Counted from the stretch's first letter, positions 1 to 10,200 are shown. The stretch: 36,516 bases of DNA from UBA2239 sp050177075 (GCA_050177075.1 JBFXHL010000017.1:1-36516), one strand, 5' to 3'. Translations and numbers: made by a program. Notes: generated by a model not told the origin, from the sequence alone.

Positions 1-17
1 TATGCACGGCCCATCGA

Positions 18-131
18 GCCTAACTTTGCGTCAGACCGGACACGCTCATCGCACGTTCAACAACGAGGAAAACTCAAATTGTTGCCTATCTATCAAACAC
101 ATTGGCGTGCCGGTCAACTCTGTAGTTAGCC
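18..131 (+). other. attC-like integron recombination site
   Basis: An imperfect inverted repeat with the layout of an integron attC site. The left outer box GCCTAAC (18-24) fits the consensus RYYYAAC. The right outer box GTTAGCC (125-131) fits GTTRRRY except for one base. The inner arms GACCGGACACGC (34-45) and GCGTGCCGGTC (105-115) pair completely apart from one extra A in the left arm, recalling the extrahelical bases that give attC sites their strand polarity. The roughly 60 bases between the arms would form the variable terminal structure. A cassette gene begins about 20 bases downstream. I see no integrase gene in the window; by normal array layout it would lie to the left. Confidence 0.7.
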
Positions 132-722
132 GTTTTTTAAGAGGAGTCTCTGTGCAAGGCAAGGTCAAATGGTTCTCTGAGGAAAAGGGCTATGGCTACA
201 TCGTGGCCGACGATGGCAAAGAGCATTACTTCAACATCAGAGATATTCAGGGAGCGAATCTCCCACGTAATGGTGATGTCGTCAGTTTTGAGTCTGGTCA
301 AGGAAAGAAAGGGCCGAAGGCATCGTCTGTTTCCATCGTGGCAAAATCTCAGGCACCCTCAAGCCGAGGGGGCAATGATGACAGAGCCACATGCACCCAT
401 TGCGGAAAAAAGATGGTTCCTCGAATCATCACTTACAGGGGCGAGCCAAGTAAATCTGTCTGCCCTTTTTGCGGTGGCACCTACAAAGATTTTGGTTGGT
501 GCTTTATTGCCACTGCCGTTTATGGTGACTATCACGCCCCCGAAGTTATCGCTCTCAGGCACTTCCGCGATGAAACCCTCCAGCCTTCCGTCGCTGGCCG
601 CATGTTCATCGCTATTTACTATCGGGTCTCACCACCCGTTGCGAAATTTCTTAGTTCAAAACCCTTCTTGGCCGCCGCTATCAGGAAAATTCTCAATGTG
701 CTGGCACGCTATCACGGCTAAC
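126..722 (+). mobile_element. Probable integron gene cassette
   Basis: The unit starts after the G of the left attC-like site and ends in the second one. Its first bases, with the preceding G, read GTTAGCCG (125-132). The bases at the gene's stop codon read CGGCTAAC (715-722), the exact reverse complement. In a circular cassette these two sequences form the outer pair of the cassette's own attC, so the match is the expected signature. The stop codon of the gene lies inside the attC box, a common arrangement. The right limit is uncertain because the second attC is interrupted. Confidence 0.65.
152..721 (+). CDS. Cold-shock domain, zinc-ribbon and CFI-box cassette protein
   Basis: A predicted 189-residue protein. 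Residues 1-65 are a cold-shock (CSD) nucleic-acid-binding domain, with GKVKWF near the start and a second aromatic strand KGYGYI. A zinc ribbon follows, with cysteine pairs at 81/84 and 104/107. The C-terminal part opens with CFIATAVYG (117-125), the signature of the CFI-box C-terminal domain, whose function is unknown to me. I chose the GTG at 152 because AAGAGGAG lies just upstream and the cold-shock domain starts there. An in-frame ATG at position 2 would run through the attC site. RNA or DNA binding is likely from the domain; the biological role is not known. The gene is visibly poorer in G/C than the rest of the window, as is usual for integron cassettes. Confidence 0.8.
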   Translation: MQGKVKWFSEEKGYGYIVADDGKEHYFNIRDIQGANLPRNGDVVSFESGQGKKGPKASSVSIVAKSQAPSSRGGNDDRATCTHCGKKMVPRIITYRGEPSKSVCPFCGGTYKDFGWCFIATAVYGDYHAPEVIALRHFRDETLQPSVAGRMFIAIYYRVSPPVAKFLSSKPFLAAAIRKILNVLARYHG

Positions 723-846
723 AAACGCTTCGAGAGGGACGCTCCGCTAGTGTGGGAACAATAGGGGACAGACCACGGTTTCACCCTGAAATCTGTAGCA
801 AAACCGTGGTCTGCCCCCTATTACTCAGTGAATTCAAACGCTAGCT
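715..846 (+). other. Interrupted attC-like site
   Basis: The left arm is clear: GGCTAAC, then AAACGCTTCGAGAGGGACGC, resembling many attC left arms. The normal right arm is not adjacent. After about position 745 the sequence becomes a REP-like palindrome. Only beyond it does AATTCAAACGCTAGC (831-845) resemble an attC right arm, with GCTAGCT where GTTRRRY is expected. I infer one attC split by an insertion, with a decayed cleavage box. The right arm match is weak and could be chance. Confidence 0.45.
760..822. repeat. REP-like palindrome
   Basis: Two 22-base arms (760-781 and 801-822) are inverted repeats that differ at one position, separated by 19 bases. The left arm begins AATAGGGGACAG and ends CCACGGTTT. 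Motifs of this form are widespread in proteobacteria as repetitive extragenic palindromes mobilised by REP-associated (RAYT/Y1) transposases. No such transposase is present here. A role as a terminator is possible but there is no T-run. Confidence 0.65.
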
Positions 847-862
847 TTAATCAGAGATATCG

Positions 863-1672
863 GTGAGTTCCCAACGTCGCGCATTGTTCCTCTCCCACGG
901 GGGTGGCCCATTGCCCCTTCTAGGGGACGAGGGACATTCCGAGATGGTGTCGTGTCTGCGGGAGATTTCGCAACGGATCGCGCGGCCTTCGGCAATCATC
1001 GTCGTCAGCGCCCACTGGGAGGCGCGCGCCGCGACGGTGACCTCGGCTGAGAATCCGGGCCTGATCTACGATTACAGCGGCTTTCCGCCGGAATCCTATG
1101 AAATCGAATACCCCTGCCCTGGCAACCCGCCCCTGGCCCGCTCGATCGTCGAACAGCTGGAACAAGCGGGCATTGCGGCAAGTGCGGATGACCGCAGGGG
1201 GTTCGATCACGGGCTTTTTGTTCCGTTGAAGATCATGTATCCGGAAGTGGATATCCCCTGCGTGCAGCTGTCATTGGTCGCCGGCCTCGACCCTCGGGCC
1301 CACATGGAACTGGGCCGCTCCCTGCAACGCTTGCGCGATCCATCGTTGCTGCTGATCGGCTCGGGATTTTCCTTCCATAACATGCACGCTTTTTTCGCGC
1401 CGGAGACCGATGATTCAAGGTCCGCCAACAGGGTGTTCGAGCGTTGGCTGTTGGATACATGCGCCAATCAAGGCATTTCGGAGGACACGCGCCGTCAAAG
1501 ACTGGTCGATTGGGAATCCGCGCCTTTCGCCCGCTATTGCCATCCCCGCGAAGAACATCTGTTGCCGCTTCACGTCTGTTACGGGTTCGCGGGGTCGGCC
1601 TGTTCGAAGTCGTATGGCTTGCGGATTCTCCATAAAGAAACGAGCATGTTTCTGTGGGAAACCGAGGGCTGA
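863..1672 (+). CDS. DODA-type (LigB-like) extradiol aromatic ring-opening dioxygenase
   Basis: A 269-residue protein of the class III extradiol dioxygenase family (DODA/YgiD type), which opens catechol-type rings using a metal held by histidines. Visible candidate ligands are His12 in LSHGGGP, His51 in VVSAHWE, His116 in FDHGLFVPL, and the late HLLPLH motif. Length matches the family (about 260-280). The GTG at 863 is the first start that keeps the N-terminal strand; the ribosome binding site is weak. The gene lies directly after the interrupted attC-like site and ahead of a DUF488 gene, with a 35-base gap. The natural substrate cannot be told from sequence; related enzymes act on DOPA and other catechols. 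Confidence 0.82.
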   Translation: MSSQRRALFLSHGGGPLPLLGDEGHSEMVSCLREISQRIARPSAIIVVSAHWEARAATVTSAENPGLIYDYSGFPPESYEIEYPCPGNPPLARSIVEQLEQAGIAASADDRRGFDHGLFVPLKIMYPEVDIPCVQLSLVAGLDPRAHMELGRSLQRLRDPSLLLIGSGFSFHNMHAFFAPETDDSRSANRVFERWLLDTCANQGISEDTRRQRLVDWESAPFARYCHPREEHLLPLHVCYGFAGSACSKSYGLRILHKETSMFLWETEG

Positions 1673-1707
1673 CAAGTCGAGGCGCCGACCCAGAAGGAGG
1701 GTTGCCC

Positions 1708-2058
1708 ATGCTCAAGCTCAAACGCGCCTACGAGCCTCCAACATCGGACGACGGCTTCCGTGTCCTGGTGGACCGGCTCTGGCCCCGGGGCGTGTCCAAG
1801 GACGCCGCCCGCATCGGCCTGTGGCTGAAGGAGGCGGCGCCCAGCGACGAACTCAGGAAATGGTTCGGCCACGACCCGGCCCGCTGGGAGGAATTCAAGC
1901 GCCGCTATTTTCTGGAGCTGGCGCGGAACCCGGAGGCCCTGGCGCCGCTCTTAGGGGAAGTCCGCCGCGGGCCGGTCACCCTGGTGTACGCGGCCAAGGA
2001 CGAAACCCACAACAACGCCGTGGCCCTGAAGGCATTCATCGAGTCCGCCACGGCATGA
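1708..2058 (+). CDS. DUF488 family protein
   Basis: A 116-residue protein matching the short, single-domain DUF488 family: LKLKRAYEPP at the start, VDRLWPRG near residue 25, and FGHDPARWEEF in the middle. The family is widespread and lacks an established function. The ATG at 1708 follows AAGGAGG (1694-1700). A longer in-frame reading upstream would overlap the previous gene and has no family similarity. It sits between the dioxygenase and dsbB (13-base gap to dsbB) on the same strand, so co-transcription is likely, but no shared pathway is evident. Confidence 0.85.
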   Translation: MLKLKRAYEPPTSDDGFRVLVDRLWPRGVSKDAARIGLWLKEAAPSDELRKWFGHDPARWEEFKRRYFLELARNPEALAPLLGEVRRGPVTLVYAAKDETHNNAVALKAFIESATA

Positions 2059-2071
2059 CAAGGAAGGTTCC

Positions 2072-2566
2072 ATGAGAATAAGCAGCCGCTCCCTCTACGT
2101 CGCCATCGCCGCCGCCGGTTTCGGCCTGCCGGCGGTCGGCCTGGTTTATTTCCAGAAGGTGCTGTACCTCCTACCCTGCCCCATGTGCGTAATGCAGCGC
2201 ATCGCCTTTCTGCTGGCGGGGGGCTTGGCGCTGGCGGCGGCCCTCCACAACCCGGGCAGAACGGGACGGCGGCTCTACGGCGGGCTGATCGGGCTGGCCG
2301 CCCTGGGCGGGCTGGGGGTGGCACTGCGCCAGCTCTACCTGCTCCACTTCCCCCCGCCCTTTTCCTTCGAATGCGGCGTCAGCCCCGAGGAAAAGCTGCT
2401 CAACGCCCTGCCCCTGGCCAAGTGGTGGCCGGGCATGTTCCAGGCCATCGGCGACTGCACCGAGGTGGCCTGGACCTTCCTCACCGTCAGCATCCCCGGC
2501 TGGGCGGCCGTCTGCTTCGCCGTCATCCTCGCCGCCGCCCTGTGGACGGCGAGCCGGAAGAACTAG
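2072..2566 (+). CDS. dsbB: Disulfide bond formation protein B
   Basis: A 164-residue inner-membrane protein with four hydrophobic segments. DsbB re-oxidises periplasmic DsbA and passes electrons to quinone. Both redox pairs are present: Cys36 and Cys39 (CPMC) in the first periplasmic loop, and Cys101 and Cys129 in the second. Arg in VMQRIAF after the first pair is also typical of the quinone-interacting region. It starts 13 bases after the DUF488 gene. Its stop codon overlaps that of the convergent Yip1-domain gene. No dsbA is in the window, although two TlpA-like thioredoxins lie far downstream. Confidence 0.93.
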   Translation: MRISSRSLYVAIAAAGFGLPAVGLVYFQKVLYLLPCPMCVMQRIAFLLAGGLALAAALHNPGRTGRRLYGGLIGLAALGGLGVALRQLYLLHFPPPFSFECGVSPEEKLLNALPLAKWWPGMFQAIGDCTEVAWTFLTVSIPGWAAVCFAVILAAALWTASRKN

Positions 2567-3180
2567 CCGCCGCCCATGCCCGGGCCGATGCCCCCCATGG
2601 GCAGGGAAGGCGGGGTGATGAACAAGTTGCTCAGGCCGCCGATCACCATCATCACCACGATGGCCACCACCACGACCACGGCCGTGTAGGCGGCGGCCTT
2701 TTCCTGGGGTGCCTTCATCAGCCGGGGCAGGCCGAGGTAGAGCAGGTATAGGCCGTAAAGGGCCGCCAGCAGGCCGACGATCCCCAGCATGGGGACCAGC
2801 AGCACGACGCCGGCCAGCCAGCTGGGGGTAGAGGAATATGCGGCGACCTTGAGGGCTTGGGCCTGGTTCTTCTCGCCGCCGAAGGCCGGGGCCAGTGCGT
2901 CGATGATGAGGGCGACGACGAAGACCCCGGCCAGGGTCAGCACGAAGTTAGTAAGAGCGGAGGCGATGGCGCCGCCGAGGGGCACCCGGAAGGTGCCCAT
3001 GAAGGGCATGTGGATGCCCACCAGGGACATGCCGACGATGGAGGCCAGCGGCCCGATGGCCGCCAGCGGAAGGATGTAACCCCGGTAGAGATCGGCCACC
3101 GAAGTGCTTTCCCCGGCGATGGCCTCCCATTCTGACTTGGGTTGCAGCAGGATTTTCTTGACGCGTTCGACCAGATTCAT
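2563..3180 (-). CDS. Yip1-domain integral membrane protein
   Basis: A 205-residue protein with a short soluble N-terminus (NLVERVKKILLQPKSEWEAI, typical of bacterial Yip1-domain proteins) followed by about five hydrophobic segments and a glycine/methionine-rich tail. Bacterial members are inner-membrane proteins of unknown function; the name comes from a eukaryotic vesicle-transport family. It is transcribed against dsbB and the two stop codons overlap by two bases. The antisense strand of the valine-rich last helix reads as a striking histidine run, which is an artefact. Confidence 0.85.
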   Translation of the reverse strand: MNLVERVKKILLQPKSEWEAIAGESTSVADLYRGYILPLAAIGPLASIVGMSLVGIHMPFMGTFRVPLGGAIASALTNFVLTLAGVFVVALIIDALAPAFGGEKNQAQALKVAAYSSTPSWLAGVVLLVPMLGIVGLLAALYGLYLLYLGLPRLMKAPQEKAAAYTAVVVVVAIVVMMVIGGLSNLFITPPSLPMGGIGPGMGGG

Positions 3181-3268
3181 TGCGGACCCCCTTTGGCTGT
3201 TGTTACCGTTACCACTCCCTACGACGAACCTATTTCAAGACAAGCATCCTCAACGGATTCCGCCCCCC

Positions 3269-3775
3269 TCAAAGCCGCGAGGCGCGCCGCAGATAGAACG
3301 TCACCGGCTTCGACTCGGCGAGGGGGCGGCCGTCGGGGTCGACGGCGCTCACCTGCACCGTGTGCTCGCCCCGCTCCACCCCCTGCAAGACCAGCGACCG
3401 GCCGCTTTGCAGCGCCGGCTGCGCTTGGCCGTCCAGCCGTACCTGGTAGCGGATGCCGGCGGCGGAGGGCTCCGTGACCCATTCAACTGTCACGCTGCCG
3501 CTGTTGTCGAAGACCGTTTCACCCTCCCCCGGCTTGACGACGCGCAGCGCGGTGAGGACCGGGGCCGGGGCATCGGCCCCGGGGTTGTCGGGGAAGGTGC
3601 CCTCGAGGGAAGGCGGGGGCGGAACGGGCTGGAAATCGGGCAGGGGGATGCGCTTGGCGCCTGGGCGCGGAGTATCCGAGTAATGGGTGCGGCCGTCCTT
3701 GTCCACCCATTCGTAGACGTCGGCGACGGCCGTCAGGGGAAGGAGGCACAACAGGGTCAACCACAGGGCTTTCAT
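3269..3775 (-). CDS. DUF4124 domain secreted protein
   Basis: A 168-residue protein. It has a signal peptide (residues 1-18, ending AVA) followed at once by the DUF4124 motif DVYEWVDKDGRTHYSDTP, and then a proline-rich stretch. The C-terminal half (from about residue 85) has alternating hydrophobic strands that resemble an immunoglobulin-like fold. DUF4124 proteins are common in beta- and gammaproteobacterial envelopes, but their function is not established. The start at 3775 was chosen because the signal peptide begins there; the longer in-frame reading upstream is antisense to the next gene. It follows the Yip1 gene's orientation with an 88-base gap. Confidence 0.85.
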   Translation of the reverse strand: MKALWLTLLCLLPLTAVADVYEWVDKDGRTHYSDTPRPGAKRIPLPDFQPVPPPPSLEGTFPDNPGADAPAPVLTALRVVKPGEGETVFDNSGSVTVEWVTEPSAAGIRYQVRLDGQAQPALQSGRSLVLQGVERGEHTVQVSAVDPDGRPLAESKPVTFYLRRASRL

Positions 3776-3895
3776 GGGGGCTCCGCAAGCTCGGACAGTC
3801 TCCATTATAGGCGAGGCTTGGGCTTGGCTTCTCGATGATCTATGCTTAGAGCCTACCGGTTCGCCAGAAACCGGCCCGAAAGAGAGGAGACACTC

Positions 3896-4306
3896 ATGCA
3901 CGACTTCGACCCCGAGGCGCTCAAGCGCCGCAAGATTTGCTTCAGCAACCCCTCGACGGAGGAAATCCGCCGTATCGTGGAAACCCTGGAAAGCCTGAAC
4001 CGCGTCGCCGTCCGGCGCTGCGAGGACGGCGCCTGCGTGGAGGTGGCCTACGACCTGAGGGAGCACACCTGCGAGGAACTGGAAACCGCCCTCGCCCGCG
4101 AAGGCTTCCAGCTGGACCGGCGCTTCCCCAACGCCGTCAGGCGCCACCTGGTCCACTACACGGAAGAGATCGAACGGGACAACCTCAGCGCCCCGACCCG
4201 CGAGAACCGCTACCTGCAGATCGAAGCCAACGTCAACGGCAAGTACCATCAACAGATCGAGCGGGAACATCCCCTGCCGCCGGAAGACCTGCGCGGCTAC
4301 TTCTGA
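3896..4306 (+). CDS. Conserved protein of unknown function with ferredoxin-like repeat
   Basis: A 136-residue soluble, charged protein. Residues 1-70 read as a beta-alpha-beta pattern similar to heavy-metal-associated (HMA) ferredoxin-like folds (RVAVRRCEDGACVEVAYD, then EELETALAREGFQLD), but there is no classic CxxC metal site. The C-terminal part (LVHYTEEIERDNL) is helical. I recall similar proteins in other betaproteobacteria without a defined role. The ATG at 3896 follows GAGAGGAG. It is the only plus-strand gene between two minus-strand genes and appears to be a single transcription unit. Confidence 0.75.
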   Translation: MHDFDPEALKRRKICFSNPSTEEIRRIVETLESLNRVAVRRCEDGACVEVAYDLREHTCEELETALAREGFQLDRRFPNAVRRHLVHYTEEIERDNLSAPTRENRYLQIEANVNGKYHQQIEREHPLPPEDLRGYF

Positions 4307-4321
4307 GAGCCCCGCCGGCGG

Positions 4322-7927
<3,606 letters not shown>

Positions 7928-8014
7928 GACCTGAAAAAGCTGTATTCTACCAAGCCCCTCCGGGCCGAAGAACCCTCCGTCAAACGCTTGCTTGCCGTTG
8001 CCTCCGCTTAGCCC

Positions 8015-8044
8015 TTGACACATACATACCGGTTGGTATGTAAT
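8015..8044 (+). promoter_or_regulatory. tetR promoter with embedded operator
   Basis: A perfect -35 box TTGACA (8015-8020) and a good -10 box TGTAAT (8039-8044) are 18 bases apart. A palindrome, ACATAC-N10-GTATGT (8020-8041), with inner CATACC/GGTATG arms, fills the spacer. A dyad between the promoter boxes just ahead of a TetR gene is the usual layout for autorepression. The same 22-base pattern recurs ahead of the downstream gene. Confidence 0.75.
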
Positions 8045-8050
8045 ATTTCC

Positions 8051-8659
8051 ATGGAAACACGTCAACCCGATCTGACCCGGCAGAACATTCTCGACGCGGC
8101 GTTTTGCGAAATGCACCGCTGCGGCTTCCAGGCGGCCAGCATCGCCAACATCCTGGCGGACACCCGCCTGACCAAGGGCGCTCTCTACCACCACTTTCCC
8201 ACCAAGCAGGCCCTGGGGCTAGCGGTGATCGACGAAGTGATCAAGGCCCGGCTGGAGCGGCTGATTTTCAACCCCCTGCGGGACAGCGAACGACCGGTGG
8301 AAACCCTGCTGGAGATTATCGCCACCATCCACGAACGGGTACCCGGCGAGTTCATCAAGCTGGGCTGCCCCCTGAACAACCTGATCCAGGAAATGAGCCC
8401 CCTGGACGAAACTTTCAAATCCCGCCTCAACAGCGTACTGACCTGCTGGCAGAGCGTTGTCGAGGAGGCGCTGCAGCGAGGCCAGGCCCAGGGCATGGTA
8501 CGGGCGGACGTGGATACCCAGGCGGCCGCCCTGTTCGTGGTCTCGGCCTGGGAGGGGTGCATCGGGATCGCCAAGAACCTGCAATCGCCGGAAACTTTCG
8601 CCCTTTGCATGAAGCAATTGCACGGCTACGTGGAGGGGCTGCTGACCCCGAAACCGTAG
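8051..8659 (+). CDS. TetR family transcriptional repressor
   Basis: A 202-residue protein with a typical TetR N-terminal helix-turn-helix at residues 8-58 (TRQNILDAAF, then LTKGALYHHFPTKQAL) and an all-helical ligand-binding C-terminus containing the conserved LGCPLNNL region seen in one TetR subgroup. ATG 8051 was chosen because it directly precedes the HTH and lies just after the -10 box. The longer reading from 8015 would begin within the promoter. It probably represses itself and the next gene through matching operators, and perhaps the divergent oxoprolinase. The inducer is unknown; related repressors often sense small reactive or electrophilic compounds. Confidence 0.88.
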   Translation: METRQPDLTRQNILDAAFCEMHRCGFQAASIANILADTRLTKGALYHHFPTKQALGLAVIDEVIKARLERLIFNPLRDSERPVETLLEIIATIHERVPGEFIKLGCPLNNLIQEMSPLDETFKSRLNSVLTCWQSVVEEALQRGQAQGMVRADVDTQAAALFVVSAWEGCIGIAKNLQSPETFALCMKQLHGYVEGLLTPKP

Positions 8660-8671
8660 CCGCGTCAGAAG

Positions 8672-8696
8672 ATGGGGGGACACTCCCCATTTTTTT
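8672..8696 (+). terminator. Rho-independent terminator of tetR
   Basis: Stem ATGGGG/CCCCAT (8672-8677 and 8685-8690) with a 7-base loop, running directly into seven T residues (8690-8696). It lies 12 bases after the tetR stop and before the second operator, so the downstream gene should have its own promoter. Confidence 0.8.
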
Positions 8697-8705
8697 CAGC
8701 CCGTA

Positions 8706-8727
8706 ACATACCAGTCGGTCGGTATGT
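8706..8727 (+). promoter_or_regulatory. Second TetR operator
   Basis: ACATAC (8706-8711), ten bases, then GTATGT (8722-8727): the same half-sites and spacing as the operator at 8020-8041, differing only in the centre. It lies between the tetR terminator and the start of the decarboxylase-like gene at 8749, close to where a promoter must be. No clear -35/-10 pair is visible. Confidence 0.7.
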
Positions 8728-8748
8728 CAATCACGAAAGGAGTCGTCC

Positions 8749-9282
8749 ATGAGCCTCATCGCCACCGTCCCGCCACAAAACGCCAACGGCACGCTGGGTG
8801 CGCTTTACGCCGAAATGGAACAAGCCTTCGGCCGGATTCCCAACGCCTTCCAGCTTTACAGCAGCAGCCCCGAGCTGCTGGCCCAGCAATGGGCACAGAT
8901 ACGCTATTACGGGGAACACCCGACCCTGGGTTTTCCGCTCCTCGCCATGATCCGCCTGCTGGTCTCCCAGGAAAACGCGTGCGAATACTGCGTCGGCTTC
9001 AACGAGGCCATGCTGATTCACCGGGCCGGTCTGTCCGCCGAACAGGTGGCGGCGGCCAAACGGAATGCGGTGGACGCCCCCCTGCCGGACAGGGACAAGG
9101 CCATGCTGCTGTTCGTCCTGAAGGCGACCAAAACCCCCAAGGCCGTGGAAAAGGCCGACCTCGACCGGTTGCGGAACATGGGGTGGAACGACGGCGACAT
9201 CCTGGACGCGGTGCACCACGGCGCCAGGAATATGGCGGTGGACGTGGTGTTCAATGCCTTCAAGGTGGAAGACGATTTTTAG
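8749..9282 (+). CDS. Carboxymuconolactone decarboxylase/AhpD-like protein
   Basis: A 177-residue helical protein of the AhpD/carboxymuconolactone decarboxylase superfamily. The redox-type motif is present as Glu75, Cys78 and Cys81 (ENACEYC), but the His normally three residues after the second Cys is Asn85. The family includes alkylhydroperoxidases and decarboxylases, and many members are uncharacterised peroxidase-related proteins. The start follows GAAAGGAG. It has its own operator matching that of the upstream TetR repressor, so induction by the same signal is likely. Stress or detoxification function is inferred, not shown. Confidence 0.8.
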   Translation: MSLIATVPPQNANGTLGALYAEMEQAFGRIPNAFQLYSSSPELLAQQWAQIRYYGEHPTLGFPLLAMIRLLVSQENACEYCVGFNEAMLIHRAGLSAEQVAAAKRNAVDAPLPDRDKAMLLFVLKATKTPKAVEKADLDRLRNMGWNDGDILDAVHHGARNMAVDVVFNAFKVEDDF

Positions 9283-9324
9283 GCGCCGTCCCCAACCCAG
9301 ACATTCATTGATTCGGGAGGTCCC

Positions 9325-9508
9325 ATGGACATACAGCTGATGGTTCACTTCAAGGAGCGGCTGGACGCCGCCGTGATCGGCCGCGCACGATGCCGGCTAG
9401 AAGCGGCGGGCGGCGTCTCCGCGTCGGAACCCTGCCGCGACCAGCGCCGGACGGATCGTCGCCACCCTTCGCGACATGGGCTTTCAGGCCCGGGCAGTGG
9501 GCCTGTAG
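9325..9508 (+). pseudogene. Decayed small HMA-like (ferredoxin-fold) gene
   Basis: A good ribosome binding site (GGGAGG) and ATG at 9325 begin MDIQLMVHFKERLDAA, an N-terminal strand and helix as in small HMA-like proteins. That frame then loses sense near 9425. The other frame, one base later, reads NPAATSAGRIVATLRDMG and ends with a stop at 9506-9508, a plausible matching C-terminus. The combined length, about 60 residues, is shorter than the roughly 75 I expect, and the central strand seems to be missing. I infer an internal deletion that also shifted the frame. It follows the decarboxylase-like gene by 42 bases and may once have been co-regulated. A sequencing error cannot be excluded. Confidence 0.5.
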
Positions 9509-9519
9509 GCGGGCTGAGG

Positions 9520-10200
9520 CTAGGCGCGGCGAAAGACGAGGTCCCACACCCCGTGGCCGAGCCGCAGCCCCCGCTGCTCGAACTTGGTCAGGGGCCGGTA
9601 GTCGGGCCGGGGGGCGTAGCCCTCGACGCTGTTGACCAGGCGCGACTCGGCGGCGAGTACCGCCAGGATGTGTTCGGCGTACTCCTGCCAGTCGGTGGCG
9701 GCATGGAAGTAGCCGCCAGGCTTGAGCTTGTCGCACAGCAGGGCCACCAGGGGCGCCTGGATCAGGCGCCGCTTGTGGTGGCGCTTTTTCGGCCAGGGGT
9801 CGGGGAAGAAGATATGCACCCCGTCGAGGGAGGCATCGGGAATCATGCGCTTGAGGACCTCCACCGCGTCGTGCTGCATGATGCGCACGTTGGCGAGGCC
9901 CAATTCGTCGACCTGCTTCAGCAGGCTGCCAACGCCGGGGGAGTGGACCTCGATGGCCAGGTAATCGTTCTCGGGATGGGCCGCCGCGATGCGGGCGGTG
10001 GTCTCCCCCATGCCGAAGCCGATTTCGAGGATTTTCGGCGCGGCGCGGCCGAAGGCCCGGTCCAGGTCGAGAAACTCGGCCTGAAAGGGAATGGCGTAGC
10101 GCGGCTTGAGCTCGTCCAGGGCCCGCCGCTGGGCATTGGAGACCCGCCCCTGGCGCAGGACAAAGCTGCGGATGGGGCGGTTGCGCAGTTCCTCGGTCAC
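9520..10200 (-). CDS. trmB: tRNA (guanine-N7)-methyltransferase
   Basis: A 226-residue SAM-dependent enzyme that forms 7-methylguanosine at position 46 of tRNAs. The SAM loop is ILEIGFGMGETT, and the family signature FFPDPWPKKRHHKRRL is present. The GTG start at 10200 overlaps the thiG stop by four bases (GTGA), implying translational coupling. The longer in-frame reading upstream is antisense-like and overlaps thiG. The thiS-thiG-trmB order is common in betaproteobacteria. Confidence 0.93.
   Translation of the reverse strand: MTEELRNRPIRSFVLRQGRVSNAQRRALDELKPRYAIPFQAEFLDLDRAFGRAAPKILEIGFGMGETTARIAAAHPENDYLAIEVHSPGVGSLLKQVDELGLANVRIMQHDAVEVLKRMIPDASLDGVHIFFPDPWPKKRHHKRRLIQAPLVALLCDKLKPGGYFHAATDWQEYAEHILAVLAAESRLVNSVEGYAPRPDYRPLTKFEQRGLRLGHGVWDLVFRRA

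Noticed and set aside
2..151. In-frame ATG at position 2 extending the cold-shock gene upstream
   Set aside because: The extension runs through the attC-like site and does not resemble the family. GTG 152 has a good ribosome binding site and begins the cold-shock domain.
2628..2690. Histidine-rich stretch on the plus strand
   Set aside because: It is the antisense reading of the valine/isoleucine-rich last helix of the Yip1-domain gene.
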